Below, piece after piece: positions 45,666 through 56,560 of a DNA stretch of 64,000 bases. The stretch is from Meghimatium bilineatum. Its lineage: Eukaryota > Mollusca > Gastropoda > Stylommatophora > Philomycidae. Made by a program: the position numbers and the translations under genes. The notes beneath the pieces are model-generated. The model saw only the letters and a program-made list of their open reading frames with translations. It searched no databases and had not been told where the DNA came from. Each line of letters starts with the position of its first letter. Within the stretch, counting starts at the first letter, position 1. Where the stretch lies: NCBI GenBank assembly GCA_034231615.1, contig CM067317.1:48780282-48844281 (forward strand). Direction: 5' to 3'.

Positions 45666-45849
45666 GTTGGCGCAGAAACGTTGGAAATATTTTTTTTATT
45701 TTTTTGCAGTCAGTTCTCATTATGTCTACAGCCTCCACAATCACGGACTCTATCCTCAAAAGTGTTGGCCAGAAACAGCACGAGCCGCTGTATTTCTATT
45801 TCCAGAGTGCTCCACGAGATGGTACTTTTAGGATCTTAGTTATCTGCTA

Positions 45850-46000
45850 ACCCTGGGACCGAATGAGAGCAATGCCGTACCCTTTGCACCATATCCGAGG
45901 CAGTTACAAGGCCTCACCTCCTCAAGTTTATACCCATTCATTATGATGTTAGTCTGTGCTTCTCTCTCTGTTGTTAACAAAGACTTTAATCTTTTCTGTG
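45850..46000 (-). mobile_element. Possible LINE fragment after the YADD region
   Basis: The minus strand reads SLLTTEREAQTNIIMNGYKL then EEVRPCNCLG, similar to the LINE segment ending G.KLEEV..F.YLG. Short and isolated; it abuts an oppositely oriented LINE. Confidence 0.35.
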
Positions 46001-46254
46001 TTATCATTCCTTGTTTGCGGCTAAATACGCGGAAGAAGTTAGCAGGTACCTCAACGGGTATATAGGCGCTAACAGCAAAGCTGTGTGTACAACATAGGGC
46101 ACAGATAGACACATAGTACGCTCTGGCCATCCACTGCACCTGATTTTCTCCCAGTTTGACTTTGTCTTGCCACTGGACCAAGATAAAACTCTGGAGAGAG
46201 AGTGTGATTGACGATTAGCGCAACTCTTCCACACTGTAAACCAACGTCAGCGCT

Positions 46255-46487
46255 AGTCATTTCTCAACCCAATTATTAATTACTTTATGCTAACGACTGT
46301 GCATTTTATGCTGACTGTAGTAAACATGCAGAGCACCATAAAGACCTGCAATAAGTTTGGTCTCACTATTAACACCAAAAACAGATGTCATGCACCAAGC
46401 AACATCAAATAGCCAACGTACTGCTACTTCCATCAGCTTCAATCAGGAAAAACTGAAGGTAGTCGACAATTGTACTTACCTTGGAAG

Positions 46488-46524
<37 letters not shown>

Positions 46525-47310
46525 GATGTCAATATCGATGTGGAAATTAACAATAGTCTGGCAAAAGCTAGTGCTGTATTTGGCAGAATACGGAACAATG
46601 TATGGGACAGAAGAGGTATAAGAACAACCACCAAACTAAGTATATCATGCTGCTGTTATACCAACCCTACTATACGCTTGTGAAACATGGACAGTGTATT
46701 CTAGACATGCAAGAAAATTAAATCACTTCCATCTTACCTGCCTACGTAAATTACTAAACATCCATTGGTGGGACAAAGTACCAGACTACGAGGTCTTGGA
46801 AAAATCAACCTCAATAAGCATCCACACAATACTTATGAAGGCGCAAGCACGCTGGGCAGGCCATCTTGTGCGTATGGAGGACTCGCGTCTGCCAAAACAA
46901 ATATATTATGGAGAACTCAAGGCAGGATTTCGAAAAGCTGGTGGATAGAAAAACGCTACAAAGACACGCTCATGTCATCACTGAAACATCTTAACATTGA
47001 CGTAGGCGCTTTGTAGAGCCTCCCTCAGGATAGAACAGCATGGCGTTACAGCCTTAGAACTGGAGCACTAGCGGCGGAAGAAAACAGACAAGAGACTGTA
47101 AGACAGAAGCGGTCACGTAGAAAAGAAAAAAACATCTCAACGTCCCATAGACACCCCTCTACAGTTGTCAATTCTGTAGAAGAACATTTTGTGCGCGCAT
47201 TGGACTTGTTAGTCATTTAAAAACGCACTATGAACTTTATTTTTTTTACTACTTACTGTTATTGTTATGGTTGAGTTTTTTGGTCATCGTCGATTACGAC
47301 GGACAAATAT
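46255..47310 (+). mobile_element. LINE RT palm to 3' end, broken, with internal (TC)16
   Basis: Plus-strand non-LTR fragment. Order: ANDCAFYAD (decayed YADD), LKVVDNCTYLGSTLS, DVNIDVEINNSLAKASAVFG, NNVWDRRGI, thumb remnant NPTIRL and ETWTV, YSRHARKLNHFHLTCLRKLL, VLEKSTSISIHTILMKAQAR then WAGHLVRMEDSRLPKQ, and a C-terminal basic tail (to about 47150). Frames change several times (46357-46683, 46694-46948, 46765-47016). It belongs to yet another LINE family in the window, with a GTCATCGTCGATTACGACGG end near 47281. Confidence 0.82.
46491..46522. repeat. (TC)16 microsatellite inside a LINE coding region
   Basis: Sits between YLGSTL and SRDVNID and translates to alternating Leu-Ser without breaking the local frame. 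Confidence 0.95.
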
Positions 47311-47324
47311 CAACATTCCTTACT

Positions 47325-47720
47325 TGGTAATTGTTCCAACTTTACTGTTAATGCTTGTAGTTCCTGTTCTGACCCAGCTATAAGATCAATATCATCAGCA
47401 AAGCGCAAATTGCAAATAGGGTATTCGATATAGACGTGTTGTAGTCATGAAGGGTCTCCTGTATGATGTGGTCTAGGTATGATGTGCTATATGTTGTACA
47501 ATACTGAATGCACTATACATCCTTGTCGAACTCCCACATTTGTTTTAAAGAACTCTCCAATTGTTTTAGTAGATAAGAGAGCACTACTTGCATTTTTGTA
47601 AAGTGATTCAACAATGTCTGTGATTGCAATGTACAAATTAAATTGTTTGAGCATGTACCAGAAACCATCATGCTATGCACACGCCTTGGTGAAATTAATA
47701 AATTGTGGTATACATGATGA
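47325..47720 (-). mobile_element. LINE RT palm fragment
   Basis: Minus-strand coding remnant: FWYMLKQFNLYIAITDIVES, LYKNASSALL, IGEFFKTNVGVRQGC, CNLRFADDIDLIAGSEQELQ (FADD is the RT catalytic motif). Two frame changes. The annotated-looking frame 47513-47815 on the same strand is in a different phase. Confidence 0.8.
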
Positions 47721-47854
47721 TAGTACTGAATATGTTTTTCAATTAATATTATGATATTAAATATTAACTCAACAGTGCTTCTGTTTGCTTCGGATCCAGC
47801 TTGTCCATGTTTCATATTTTATTTCAATATTTACTTAACAATTGTTTATGTTGT

Positions 47855-48945
47855 AATATAGTCACAGCAAGGCCTTTGACAGAGTCCAACATGAAAAATT
47901 AATCAAATGTCTTCAAGAAATAGGCATTAGATGGAAAAGACATCAGGCTGATTAGAAATATATATTGGGAACATACTGCATCAATAAGGTGTGAAAACAG
48001 CTACTCTCCATACATAGAAATAAGAAGAGGGGTAAGACAAGGATGCATTTTATCACCAAGCCTATTTAATATCTACACAGAGAATATCTTTAAAAATATA
48101 GAAGAAATACCAGGACTCAAGATCAATGGGAAAATAATAAACAACATTAGATATGCAGATGACACTGTTCTTTTAGCAGAAAGTGAACATGAACTACAAA
48201 GACTAATAGATCAAGTCAATAAATCAAGTAATGAATATGGACTGGATATAAACATTCAAAAAACAAAAACCATGATAATCAGCAAAGACACAGAAGAACA
48301 GGAGGTAAACATAAACATACAGGGAGAGAAACTACAACAAGTAAAACAGTATCAATATCTTAGACACATAGTCACAAATGATGGCAGATGTGAAACAGAA
48401 GTTAAAAGGAGAATAGGAATGGCTAAAAGTATCTTCAATGACATGAGGAAATTATTAACATCTAAACAAATGACAAACAAGTTAAAAATGAGAATTATAA
48501 AATGCTACATCTATTCCATATTAATGTGTGGCTCAGAAACATGGACACTAAATAAACAATTAGAAGACAAAATTGATGCCTTTGAGATGTGGGTATATAG
48601 AAGAATAGGGAGAACATCATGGAAAGAGAAGAAAACAAATAAATAGGTGCTAAAGAGACTTAATATGAAGAAAGAACTTCTAAGAGAAATCAAGATCAGG
48701 CAAATAAAATACTTTGGACACATTAAAAGACATGACACCCTATTGAAGACCTTACTTGAAGGTAAAGTCAAAGGGAAGCGAGCAAGAGGTAGGCAGAGAT
48801 ACAAGTGGGAGAGTAACATTACACGATGGACAGGTTACAGTCTAGCAGAGTGCACCACCAAGACAAGAGGCAGGAGATGTTGGAGATACGTTGCAGCCAA
48901 CCTTCGTTTTGGAGACGGCACTTGATGATGATGAATATAGTCACA
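47855..48945 (+). mobile_element. 5'-truncated LINE with 12-bp TSD
   Basis: AATATAGTCACA at 47855-47866 and 48934-48945 flanks 1,067 bp that begins at the RT motif KAFDRVQHEKL and ends in TGATGATGATG. Further motifs: EIRRGVRQGCILSPSLFNIY, NNIRYADDTVLLAESEHELQ (intact YADD), YLRHIVTNDGRCETEVKRRI, ILMCGSETWTLNKQLEDKID, RQIKYFGHIKRHD and GKRARGRQRYKW. Only two lesions: one extra A near 47935 and a TAG at 48644-48646 between two frames in the same phase (48272-48646 and 48647-48925). Truncation at the RT core makes it dead on arrival. It landed in another LINE (48946-49127). Confidence 0.9.
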
Positions 48946-49127
48946 ACAAGCAAGATCGAAGACAACAGAGACAGAGTGCGACAACGTGAGAAAATGTTAG
49001 ACAGTTTGACAACCTGGCACGGTAGAGTCAACAACGATCATCACTGATCTTGATACATAATGCTAGAGATAGCTGTGGAGAGCCATGATCGCCTACGCCA
49101 GCCAGAATGGCACCTGATGATGATGAC
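48946..49127 (+). mobile_element. LINE 3' end (same family as 4043-4935)
   Basis: Continues TSKIEDNRDRVRQREKMLDS then LTTWHGRVNND and ends GGCACCTGATGATGATGAC. The TSD of the preceding LINE is part of this sequence, so this fragment was the target. Confidence 0.75.
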
Positions 49128-49639
49128 TTACCAATTCGTGCACAGTTTTACTTAAATCTCCTGTTCAGTAAGCAGTAGATACTATATATACGTAGAATTG
49201 GAAGGTGTTGAGATATAAAAAAAATAGAATACTAAACTGATAGATTTACTGGTTTTCAAACGTATATCGATCCCGGTCTTCCTAGAAGCACGATTGATGA
49301 TAGTGACCTGGACACTCCGTCACCCAGACGTCATGAGCTGTTGAAGTCAATCGGTAGTAAATATCTATAGAATTTATGATAAATCCCTAGATTCTTCTCT
49401 GAAAATCTTTCGTAAGTTTTCAACCCTCGCATCCATAGAATACGATGAATACAACTAATGTTTACTAATGTAGGGTGCACTAACTTGACAATTTACTAAA
49501 GCGCTTTTACCTAATTTCTCACGTAACAATTAATCATGTTTATGATAAAAAATATCGATCTAATTTTAAGACAAAATACAACATTCCGAACTTTCGTTAC
49601 TGCATGTTTTTCTGTGAAGGAGTGCAAGGAGGCTTTCTA
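49128..49639. other. Unassigned AT-rich stretch
   Basis: No gene or repeat recognised. Confidence 0.45.
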
Positions 49640-49705
49640 TGAGTGGATTGAGCCCCGGGCCTCAAAGTTCTAAGAGTGGCGTTCTAACCACACGGCCACA
49701 GAACT
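49640..49705 (-). mobile_element. tRNA-derived SINE head, remnant
   Basis: Minus strand: GTTCTGTGGCCGTGTGGTTA, GAACGCCACTC (A-box region), then CGGGGCTCAATCC (B box). No acceptor stem pairing or SINE body. Confidence 0.5.
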
Positions 49706-49894
49706 ATAACCAGGGCCGGATTTAGACTTCATAAGGACCTAAGTTATTTGAGATATGGAGCCCCTTATACGTCCTGTATACGTAATATAAGACAAATGCT
49801 CACTCGGACAATTGTTTTGGGGGACCCCCAAGAAAGTGAGGACCCCAAGCTATAGCTTGTGTAGCTTATACGTAAATCCTGCACTGACCATAAC
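49703..49894. mobile_element. hAT-like MITE, 176 bp, 8-bp TSD
   Basis: Starts CAGGGCCGGATTTAG (49711) and ends CGTAAATCCTGCACTG (49886), imperfect inverted ends of about 14 bp. Flanked by ACTATAAC (49703-49710) and ACCATAAC (49887-49894), an 8-bp duplication with one mismatch, as hAT transposases generate. No coding content. Confidence 0.7.
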
Positions 49895-50399
49895 CGAACT
49901 AAAGAAGAATAATGAGACTTGTCTTTGACCAAAAAAAATATTTGAAGTTCCGGGCTTGAACAATCTAAAGCTGATTAAGGAACATCAGTCAGTAAATACT
50001 ATTTTCGGGTTTAAAGAAACTATTTTTAATAGTGCCTGGATATTTTCTAAACTAAAAGTGACTTGCCGAGTTATACAAATGGAACACTATTGTTTTGATA
50101 AAATATGTGTGATCGTGTATGTAAACATTTTTTTATTATTATAAATTTGATCCACACTTAACAATTCTTTGAAGAGCTTCATACAGGTAACATATATTCT
50201 TCCCAGATCGTAGTCTGGGTATTCTAATCCAGAACTATAGTTATGGGTATTCTAAAGTCACGAGTCTGGGGGGAATTGACCTGCCGCAGCCATGGGCATG
50301 TTTAATTAGTTAAAGATGTATCATATCTATCGACGTCTTGGGCGAGATTACAGTTCACAACAGGAACCACGCCTTCTATTTTTAATTGTCTATGCTGTT
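49895..50399. other. Unassigned stretch
   Basis: The 62-codon frame 49956-50144 is unrecognised. GGGTATTCTAA occurs twice near 50217 and 50245. Confidence 0.4.
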
Positions 50400-50600
50400 A
50401 CAGATCTTGATACACATTTACTGATCTTAACATAATTTCTTGGTTCGTTTCTTTCACTGTCCACGGTAAGCTCAAAATTATTATGTAATATATCATTTCG
50501 AAGACAGAAATTATCTTTGTCACTAATTTATTAAATGTCCATAATTCACAGCCATATATTTCAGCTGGAGTTATGCTTGCTCTGACCGGTTAGATGTAAA
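50400..50600 (-). mobile_element. LINE thumb fragment
   Basis: Minus strand: ASITPAEIYGCELWTFNKLV, FEMI, LPWTVKETNQEIM, matching the LINE motif Y(G)CE.WT...FEM......PWT.K..NEE(V). Decayed. Confidence 0.65.
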
Positions 50601-50624
50601 TAAGATATACATATGATGCCTTGC

Positions 50625-50800
50625 CAAAGATTTTTCAATTGCGAGAAAATTTGAAGTCGATGGACCAATGCTGAGGTATAAAGACATCTGCAAATCCTCA
50701 ATGAAAGGCTTACACATAGAATTCAAAAACTGGGAAAACGCAGCCGAAACTCGGGATGTCTGGAGGCAGAACCTACGTGTGGGAGCAGTATTGTTCAGAA
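50625..50800 (+). mobile_element. LINE C-terminal fragment
   Basis: Plus strand: GPMLRYKDICKSSMKGLHIE, NWENAAETRDVWRQNLRVGA, the usual R.KD..K..LK......WE..A..R..WR end of one LINE group. It lies head to head with the fragment on the other strand. Confidence 0.65.
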
Positions 50801-50912
50801 AAATATGTTTAAAGATATGGAAGAAAAAATATGTTTAAAGAAATGGAAGAAAAAATATGTTTAAAGAAATGGAAGAAAAAATATGTTTAAAGAAATGGAA
50901 GAAAAAAAAGAG
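50799..50912. repeat. 26-bp tandem repeat, 4 copies
   Basis: Unit ATATGTTTAAAGAAATGGAA then GAAAAA, almost without variation. Confidence 0.9.
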
Positions 50913-51104
50913 AAAGACGCAACCAACAATCTTCCGTTGCTGTGATATGATCGCTTGAAAAGTAACATTCCTGAGAAAATATTTTGCTACGAATTGCTTC
51001 TTATTGCTAAATGGCCGTCTGCAAGACGCAAACGTCCATACCTGAGGACAATTAGTGCTCAGTTGGCGAGTTGTAATTCTAATGAAATATATATGAAAAA
51101 AAAA

Positions 51105-51215
51105 CCTGTAGAAAAAAAATGAGTAGACCCTTATCGTGCTACAGGAGAGATTTAGCGAGAATTTTAAAACTAACGCTGTGCAAAATCTCGTCTGTTCTAT
51201 CCTGCTACAAGGGAA
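51105..51215 (+). mobile_element. SINE 3' module remnant
   Basis: GTGCTACAGGAGAGATTTAG, CGAGAATTTTAAAACTAACG and then CTGTTCTATCCTGCTACAAG match the extra module of the short SINE (37735-37790) and the pair at 55680-55875. Confidence 0.45.
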
Positions 51216-51460
51216 ACAAATTTACCTTAATTTTATATGACAATCAATACAAGGTAATTGTGTGAAACGTAACAACAATTAGACTAACGTACCCCATCGA
51301 GGCCAGAACCTTGAAGTGGTGATGGGGCTTAGTTCAGCCATCAGAGGCTGGAAACTAAGACTGGTCGGGCACTCCCACTCGAGCAGGACCATAGTCCGGC
51401 CCAAGTAAGCAGAGTGCTGAAGACGGAGGCAACCAGCCAAAAGGCGCACAGATAATCAGG

Positions 51461-52689
51461 ATGCCACGCATAAAACACAATGGAAACATGTCTGCATCTA
51501 ATAAATGTTATGGTGCCTGCCCTGTGGCGGACGTTCAGGCAGGGACGGTGCCGGGCCCTATACCTCGAAAGGGCCCAACCTCAGTTACTGGAAGTCCTTC
51601 TCAATTGCCCCGAGGAGCCAGGAGGCAAGGGAATAGAGCTACTGGCCAAACAAACAGACGACCAATAAAAATAATGCACTGGAATGCTGAGGGTGTCAAC
51701 AGTAAAAGAGATGGATACAGCAAAAAATTGGAACTTGAAAATGTCCTCAGTGAAGAACAAGTTAATATTTGCTGTATCCAAGAAACACACCTCAGCAGCG
51801 ACATAGCCTTCAAAATCAGAGGCTACCAGTGCTACCGATCTGACCGAAAAGACAGGCGAAAGGGTGGAATTCTGACACTAGTTAAAAACAATATCAGCGC
51901 ATGTCAGCTGGAAGTATACATGGACGGGGCAGAATACCAGATGCTCCACATAAAAACAGACAGTGCAGAATTCCATCTCCTGAACTACTACTGCCCAAAT
52001 GATAAACCATTGGCACTAGACACAATTCCAGATAAAGAAAGGCTTATGGTGTGTGGTGACTTCAACAGCCACTCTCAGAGCTGGGGCTACGATCATATCG
52101 ACAAGAGAGGTGAGGAACTTGAGAGCTGGCAGGATGAAAATAATCTCATTCTTATTAACCAGCCAGCTGACTCACCAACCTTCTACTCGAGAGCATGGCA
52201 CACCACCTCTACACCAGACCTGGCATTCTACTCACCAGGCCTGGAATGGAACATCACACGTGTCGTTGGAAAGCAGCTTGGGGGTAGTGACCACAGACCA
52301 GTATTTCTGGAAATTCACAATGAATATACCAAGGACAGCAGCACGCTCACTAGGTGGAACTATAAGAGGGCAGACTGGAAAATGTACCAGTATTTAACCA
52401 GTGTTCTAGCTAAGGACATGAACTTGGACAAAGACATCAATAGAGCAGTGAGTGAATTTAATAGATGTATACTACATGCTGCTAGTAAAACCATACCCAG
52501 GGGGGCACGCAAAAACTACAAACCCTACTGGAATGATGAACTGGAAAAGCTGCAAAATGAGATGGAAACATCTAGACAGCAGGCTGAGAACAGACCTAGC
52601 CAAGAACATCACAACAAATATCAGCAAACAAAGGCTAAATTTCAAAGAGCCAAGTTACAAGCCAGACGGAGCAGCTGGAAAGAAAAAAA
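51461..52689 (+). CDS. LINE polyprotein, N-terminal part: AP-like endonuclease
   Basis: Encodes the target-nicking endonuclease that starts retroposition. The frame is open from ATG 51461 to a stop at 52718-52720, but sense is lost after 52689. Residues 1-66 are a basic, low-complexity leader. The endonuclease spans about 67-285: HWNAEGVNSK (N75), IQETHL (E108), VCGDFNSHSQSWGY (D200, N202), STPDLAF (D253), GGSDHRP (D277, H278). These are the expected acid/base and metal ligands of the exonuclease-endonuclease-phosphatase fold, and none looks mutated. Residues about 290-415 are a linker (PYWNDELEKLQ, a long charged helix) leading to RT. At the A7 run (52683-52689) one A too many moves the ribosome out of frame. 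The start is the first ATG after the UTR; a shorter start is possible. Confidence 0.85.
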
Positions 52690-55313
52690 CAGAGTCGCTG
52701 AACCTAGAAAGAGATACTAGGAAATTATGGAAACTTGTAAAACAACTAAATGATGAAGGTACAGGGAGAAATACCAGGATCACACTTTATAAAGATAAAA
52801 ACATTTTAACAGGTAAACATGCAGCTGATTACTTTGCAGATTCCTTTGCAGAAGACAATAACGTCAAAGTCAGCCCAGACAAACAACAGGAGGTTCGAGC
52901 GAACCAGCAAAACATTGGACAAGACGAACCTATACCTGAAGTCATGGAGGCACCAATCACAATGAGAGAACTGGAGCATGCAATATCCAAATTGAAAATG
53001 AAAAAGTCCCCTGGAGCTGATGGAGTGTCCAATGAAATGATTAGAAACCTGGGAATTGCAGCAAGAGCAAAGCTGCTGCAAATCTTTAACACAAGCTGGT
53101 CCACAGGTAATGTACCACAGGCGTGGAGAGAAGCAATAATGATACCACTCCTCAAATCAGGAAAAGATGGCAACACAGTCTCCAACTACAGGCCCATCAG
53201 CCTCACAAGCTGTTTATGCAAAACAATGGAACGCATTATCAATCTTAGGATGCAGTGGTACCTTGAAAGTGAAAACCTTCTGGTATCACAGCAAGCAGGT
53301 TTCAGACAGTGCTACTCTACTGAAGATCAGGCAACCTACCTCTCCCAAGAGATTGAGGATGCCTTCCAAGATAAGAAACTGGTACTAGCAGCATGGATAG
53401 ACCTTAGGAAAGCATTTGATAAGGTCTGGAAAGAAGGGCTCCTAAAGAAATTGCGAAATTGCAGGGTTAGCTCAAGAATGTACAAATGGGTAAAAGCATA
53501 CCTGCATAATAGAAGAGCCAGGGTACAATTAGATGGTCGCAAAAGCAAGAAAGTCCTACTGCGTCATGGAGTCCCCCAGGGAGGAGTCCTGTCACCCACA
53601 CTTTTCTTGGTTTACATCAATGACCTAGTTGCTGAACTACCACACGGGATCAAAGTGGCAATGTATGCTGACGACCTGGTGATCTGGTGCACGGAAGAAC
53701 ATGCGACAGTGGCCACTAAACAAATACAAAGAGCTATCGATGCCCTAACCTTATGGGCAAATAGATGGTGTGTCAGCATTAACACAGATAAGTGCAGCAC
53801 TACACTCTTTACCCTCTCACCAAAACAAAAAGCCGGTCATATCAAGATAGACGGAGAGCTCTTGAAAGAAGACAAACAACCAACATACCTCGGAGTTACT
53901 TTTGATGATAAGCTGACATGGAAGCAGCACATAAACAAAGCAACAACAAAAGCCAGGAGGAAGTTAGCTATCCTGAGAAAACTAAGTGGAACCACATGGG
54001 GAGCCAGTGGGAATATACTCAGTAAAGTTTACCAGCAAGGCATAAGACCACACCTGGAATATGGTTCAGCTGCGTGGTGTCCTGCATCAAACACCACATT
54101 ACAAGATCTAGATAAAGTGCAAAACCAGGCACTTAGAATAATGTTGGGAGCAATGAAATCAACACCCATAGCAGAGATGCAGAAAATGGGAAGAATGCAA
54201 ACACTTGGCGAACGCAGAGACACAAAAGTACTAATTCAAGCGGAAAAGTTTCAGTGTATGCCAAGTCATCCAATGAAGGAAAGATTCCAAAACCTAGCAA
54301 TGGGGCGACTGAAAAGAAGCAGCTTTATCCATCAAGCTAAACGACTCCGTAGACAACTTACAGACCTACCTGAAGTTGACAGCCCCTTAAGGTCTGTACC
54401 AGAACAAACCCCATGGAGTGAAAGGCATGGAATGCCAATATACATTCAGACCCATGTGAAAGGAATACTAAGCGAGGACGAACAGAACAGTGTGCAGCGG
54501 AGGACAGTCACCCTCAGTTTCCTGGACGAGGAATATCCACAAGATATATGGGTCAGAGTATACACAGATGGGTCAGCACAGAATGCTGTGAGGAATGGAG
54601 GTGCAGGTGTATATATAGAATATCCACACAGGCCTAGAGATACAATCAGAACACCGACAGGAAAATTCTGCAATAATTATGATGCAGAAATCCAGGCAAT
54701 TACTGTGGCAGCTAAAAAACTGCTGAACTCCAACTCTGACCTACAGCCTGTGGTATTCCTGACAGATGCAAGGTCAGTGCTTCAAGCTCTCCAGTCTGGA
54801 AAACTAACAGACTTGAAAAAACTACTTAGCGAATTGTCTTACCAGTATAGGGTAACCATGCAGTGGATACCCTCTCACTGTGGAATACCAGGAAATGAAA
54901 AAGCAGACCAACTGGCTAAGGAAGGTGCTGCCGAAGATCAACCAGATATACCAATCACCTACCATCAGAAAAAACAGATGATCAAGTCAATAAGAAAGCC
55001 ACAAACACCAACACAAGATGACTATCACATTATGAACAGATCAGAACAAGTTATAATTCTACGTCTCAGAACAGGACACAACCGACTCCGCAGTCACATG
55101 TATACAAAGTTCAAGATTGGCAACACGGCCATGTGTACATGTGGACAGGCAGTACAGAGTGCCAAACATATACTTCAAGAGTGTTCTGAGCATGAAACGC
55201 TGAGGCAGACATATTGGCCAGAGGAAACAACACTGGAATCAAAGCTCTATGGGACACTGTATGAACTACAAAAGACAGTGAGTTTTATTAAGGAGACAGA
55301 ATTGCAGATATAG
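52690..55313 (+). CDS. LINE polyprotein, C-terminal part: reverse transcriptase, RNase H, zinc knuckle
   Basis: Continues the polyprotein in the next frame (open 52452-55313; residue numbers below count from the ATG at 52452). Joined to the upstream part at the A7 run, residues follow as SWKEK then TESLNLERDTRKLWKLVKQL. RT: MKKSPGADGVSNEMI, YRPISLTSCLCKTMERI, WIDLRKAFDKVW (D317), GVPQGGVLSP, MYADDLVIW (YADD 405-408), YLGVTFDDKLTWKQHI. RNase H: VYTDGSA (D706), NNYDAEIQAI (E746), FLTDARSVLQAL (D772), MQWIPSHCGIPGNEKADQLA (D819). A knuckle MCTCGQAVQSAKHILQEC follows. All catalytic residues are intact. Its own ATG at 52452 is not a likely start. Confidence 0.9.
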
Positions 55314-55359
55314 ACATGTTTCAAGTGAACGAAAGAAGAAGAAGAAGAAGACTAACGTA

Positions 55360-55674
55360 AAACACAGGTTTATATATCGCATCAATGAGACGCGACAGAC
55401 TATAACTAAAACTAGTAGGTAATGATGCGCACACAAGAAATCATACACATTACAATATAAAAATCATATTCAACGTTTCAACCCAAAGGTCTTTATCAAG
55501 ACACAAACAAAACATCAAAAGACGACGAATGGAAAAATTATCACAGCAAGTTTATAGCAAGTACAATGTTATCGCACAGTAAACTGATTGATAATTTCCT
55601 CCTCGCGATAATATTCTACTATATTAACTATTGACTTACATTTATAAATTGAAGATCCCGGTTCTATTCAAATT
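55360..55674. other. Unassigned; TTTCAACCC...CTTTATCAAGACAC motif
   Basis: AACGTTTCAACCCAAAGGTC then TTTATCAAGACACAAAC (55465-55510) resembles 7215-7275. No coding content. Confidence 0.4.
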
Positions 55675-55679
55675 CGTTT

Positions 55680-55875
55680 CAATGATTCTAAATATATCCA
55701 GAAAATTAGCGGGAATTTGAGAGCTAACTCAGAAAAAAACACGTCTGTCCTGTTTTGCTACAAGAGAGATTTAATGGGAGTTTGAAAATTAACGCTTTGA
55801 GAAAGAACGGTTCTGTCCTATTTGCTACAGGAGAGATTTAGCGGTAATTTGAAAACTAACGCGTGAAAAGGCAAT
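55680..55875 (+). repeat. Two to three copies of the SINE 3' module
   Basis: GTCCTGTTTTGCTACAAGAG, AGATTTAATGGGAGTTTGAA and AATTAACGC, repeated at about 70-bp spacing (55745 and 55815). The same module occurs once in the short SINE at 37705-37869. Confidence 0.65.
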
Positions 55876-56189
55876 ATAGAAATGACAAATAGAATGTAAA
55901 AATAAAGAGAAAGAAATAGCCAAATTTGTCAACTGAAAGTAGGAGTAACTCACTCAAACCAGCATCAGTGCTAGCGCCTGTGTCTGTGTATATTCAGTCA
56001 TTCAGTATGTTAGTTATTCCTCTAAGATTAAAGACGGCACATAGGGCGGATGTCATAGATTTCTATGTCTCTCGTTTCATCGCAATTTGCCCTAGATCTT
56101 CATTAAATATTTAGATTCAGTATGTAGGGCCTCCAATATTATCTTAGTTTTCTCTATCTATTGTCGTTTCTCTGATTTTGCTGCAAGGT
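55876..56189. other. Unassigned stretch
   Basis: The frame 55926-56114 is unrecognised. Possibly decayed LINE upstream of the fragment that follows. Confidence 0.35.
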
Positions 56190-56560
56190 GTGGATGATGA
56201 TCGGTTTTTGGGCTTTAGCACGTTTGGTAGCTTGATATGCCATAATATTGTGTCGTCTCAGAACGTTGGTAACTCATTCAATCCACATTATTTCCACTGC
56301 ATATTTCCACTCTCGTGTTGTATGCTCTTGCTGCCGAACAATATGGGTTAATTTTCAGTGACCACTTTTCAATCTCAGTTTTTCAATAAATGTAATCACA
56401 TATGATGTTTCGATACTTCTTGTAATTTCTTCATTCCTCAAATGATCTCTTGTTCTGTTTGCTGCTTTTCCTAGACATCTCATTTTATACGTAGTAATCT
56501 TTCTCTCGTGTTCTTTAGTCAGTGATTGATGTCTTTAGTCTGACTTTTTTAAACACAATA
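56190..56560 (-). mobile_element. LINE C-terminal fragment
   Basis: Minus strand: YKMRCLGKAANRTRDHLRNE then EITRSIETSYVITFIEKLRL, then REWKYAVEIMW, matching the L.......R.D.LRNE.I.......V...I..L...GH pattern of one LINE group. Heavily decayed. Confidence 0.6.

Larger units (their letters stand above)
51281..55359 (+). mobile_element. Full-length non-LTR retrotransposon (EN-RT-RNase H) with 11-bp TSD
   Basis: AGACTAACGTA at 51281-51291 and 55349-55359 flanks 51292-55348 (4,057 bp). It has a 5' UTR of about 169 bp starting CCCCATCGAGGCC, one coding region split by a single frameshift, and a short 3' UTR ending AAGTGAACGAAAGAAGAAG, a (GAA)n tail. There is no separate gag-like ORF1. Endonuclease, reverse transcriptase, RNase H and a C-terminal zinc knuckle place it among I-superfamily or Ingi-like groups; the exact clade needs a tree. 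The intact TSD, near-complete frame and unmutated catalytic residues make it the youngest LINE here. Confidence 0.92.

Noticed and set aside
45426-45839. Cys/His-rich protein resembling a zinc-finger or metallothionein-like repeat
   Set aside because: Arises from the TGTGT-rich 18-bp repeat; spacing is periodic without finger hydrophobics.
52452-52689. ATG at 52452 as the start of a separate RT protein
   Set aside because: The stretch is the out-of-frame shadow of the endonuclease linker; sense begins after the A7 run.
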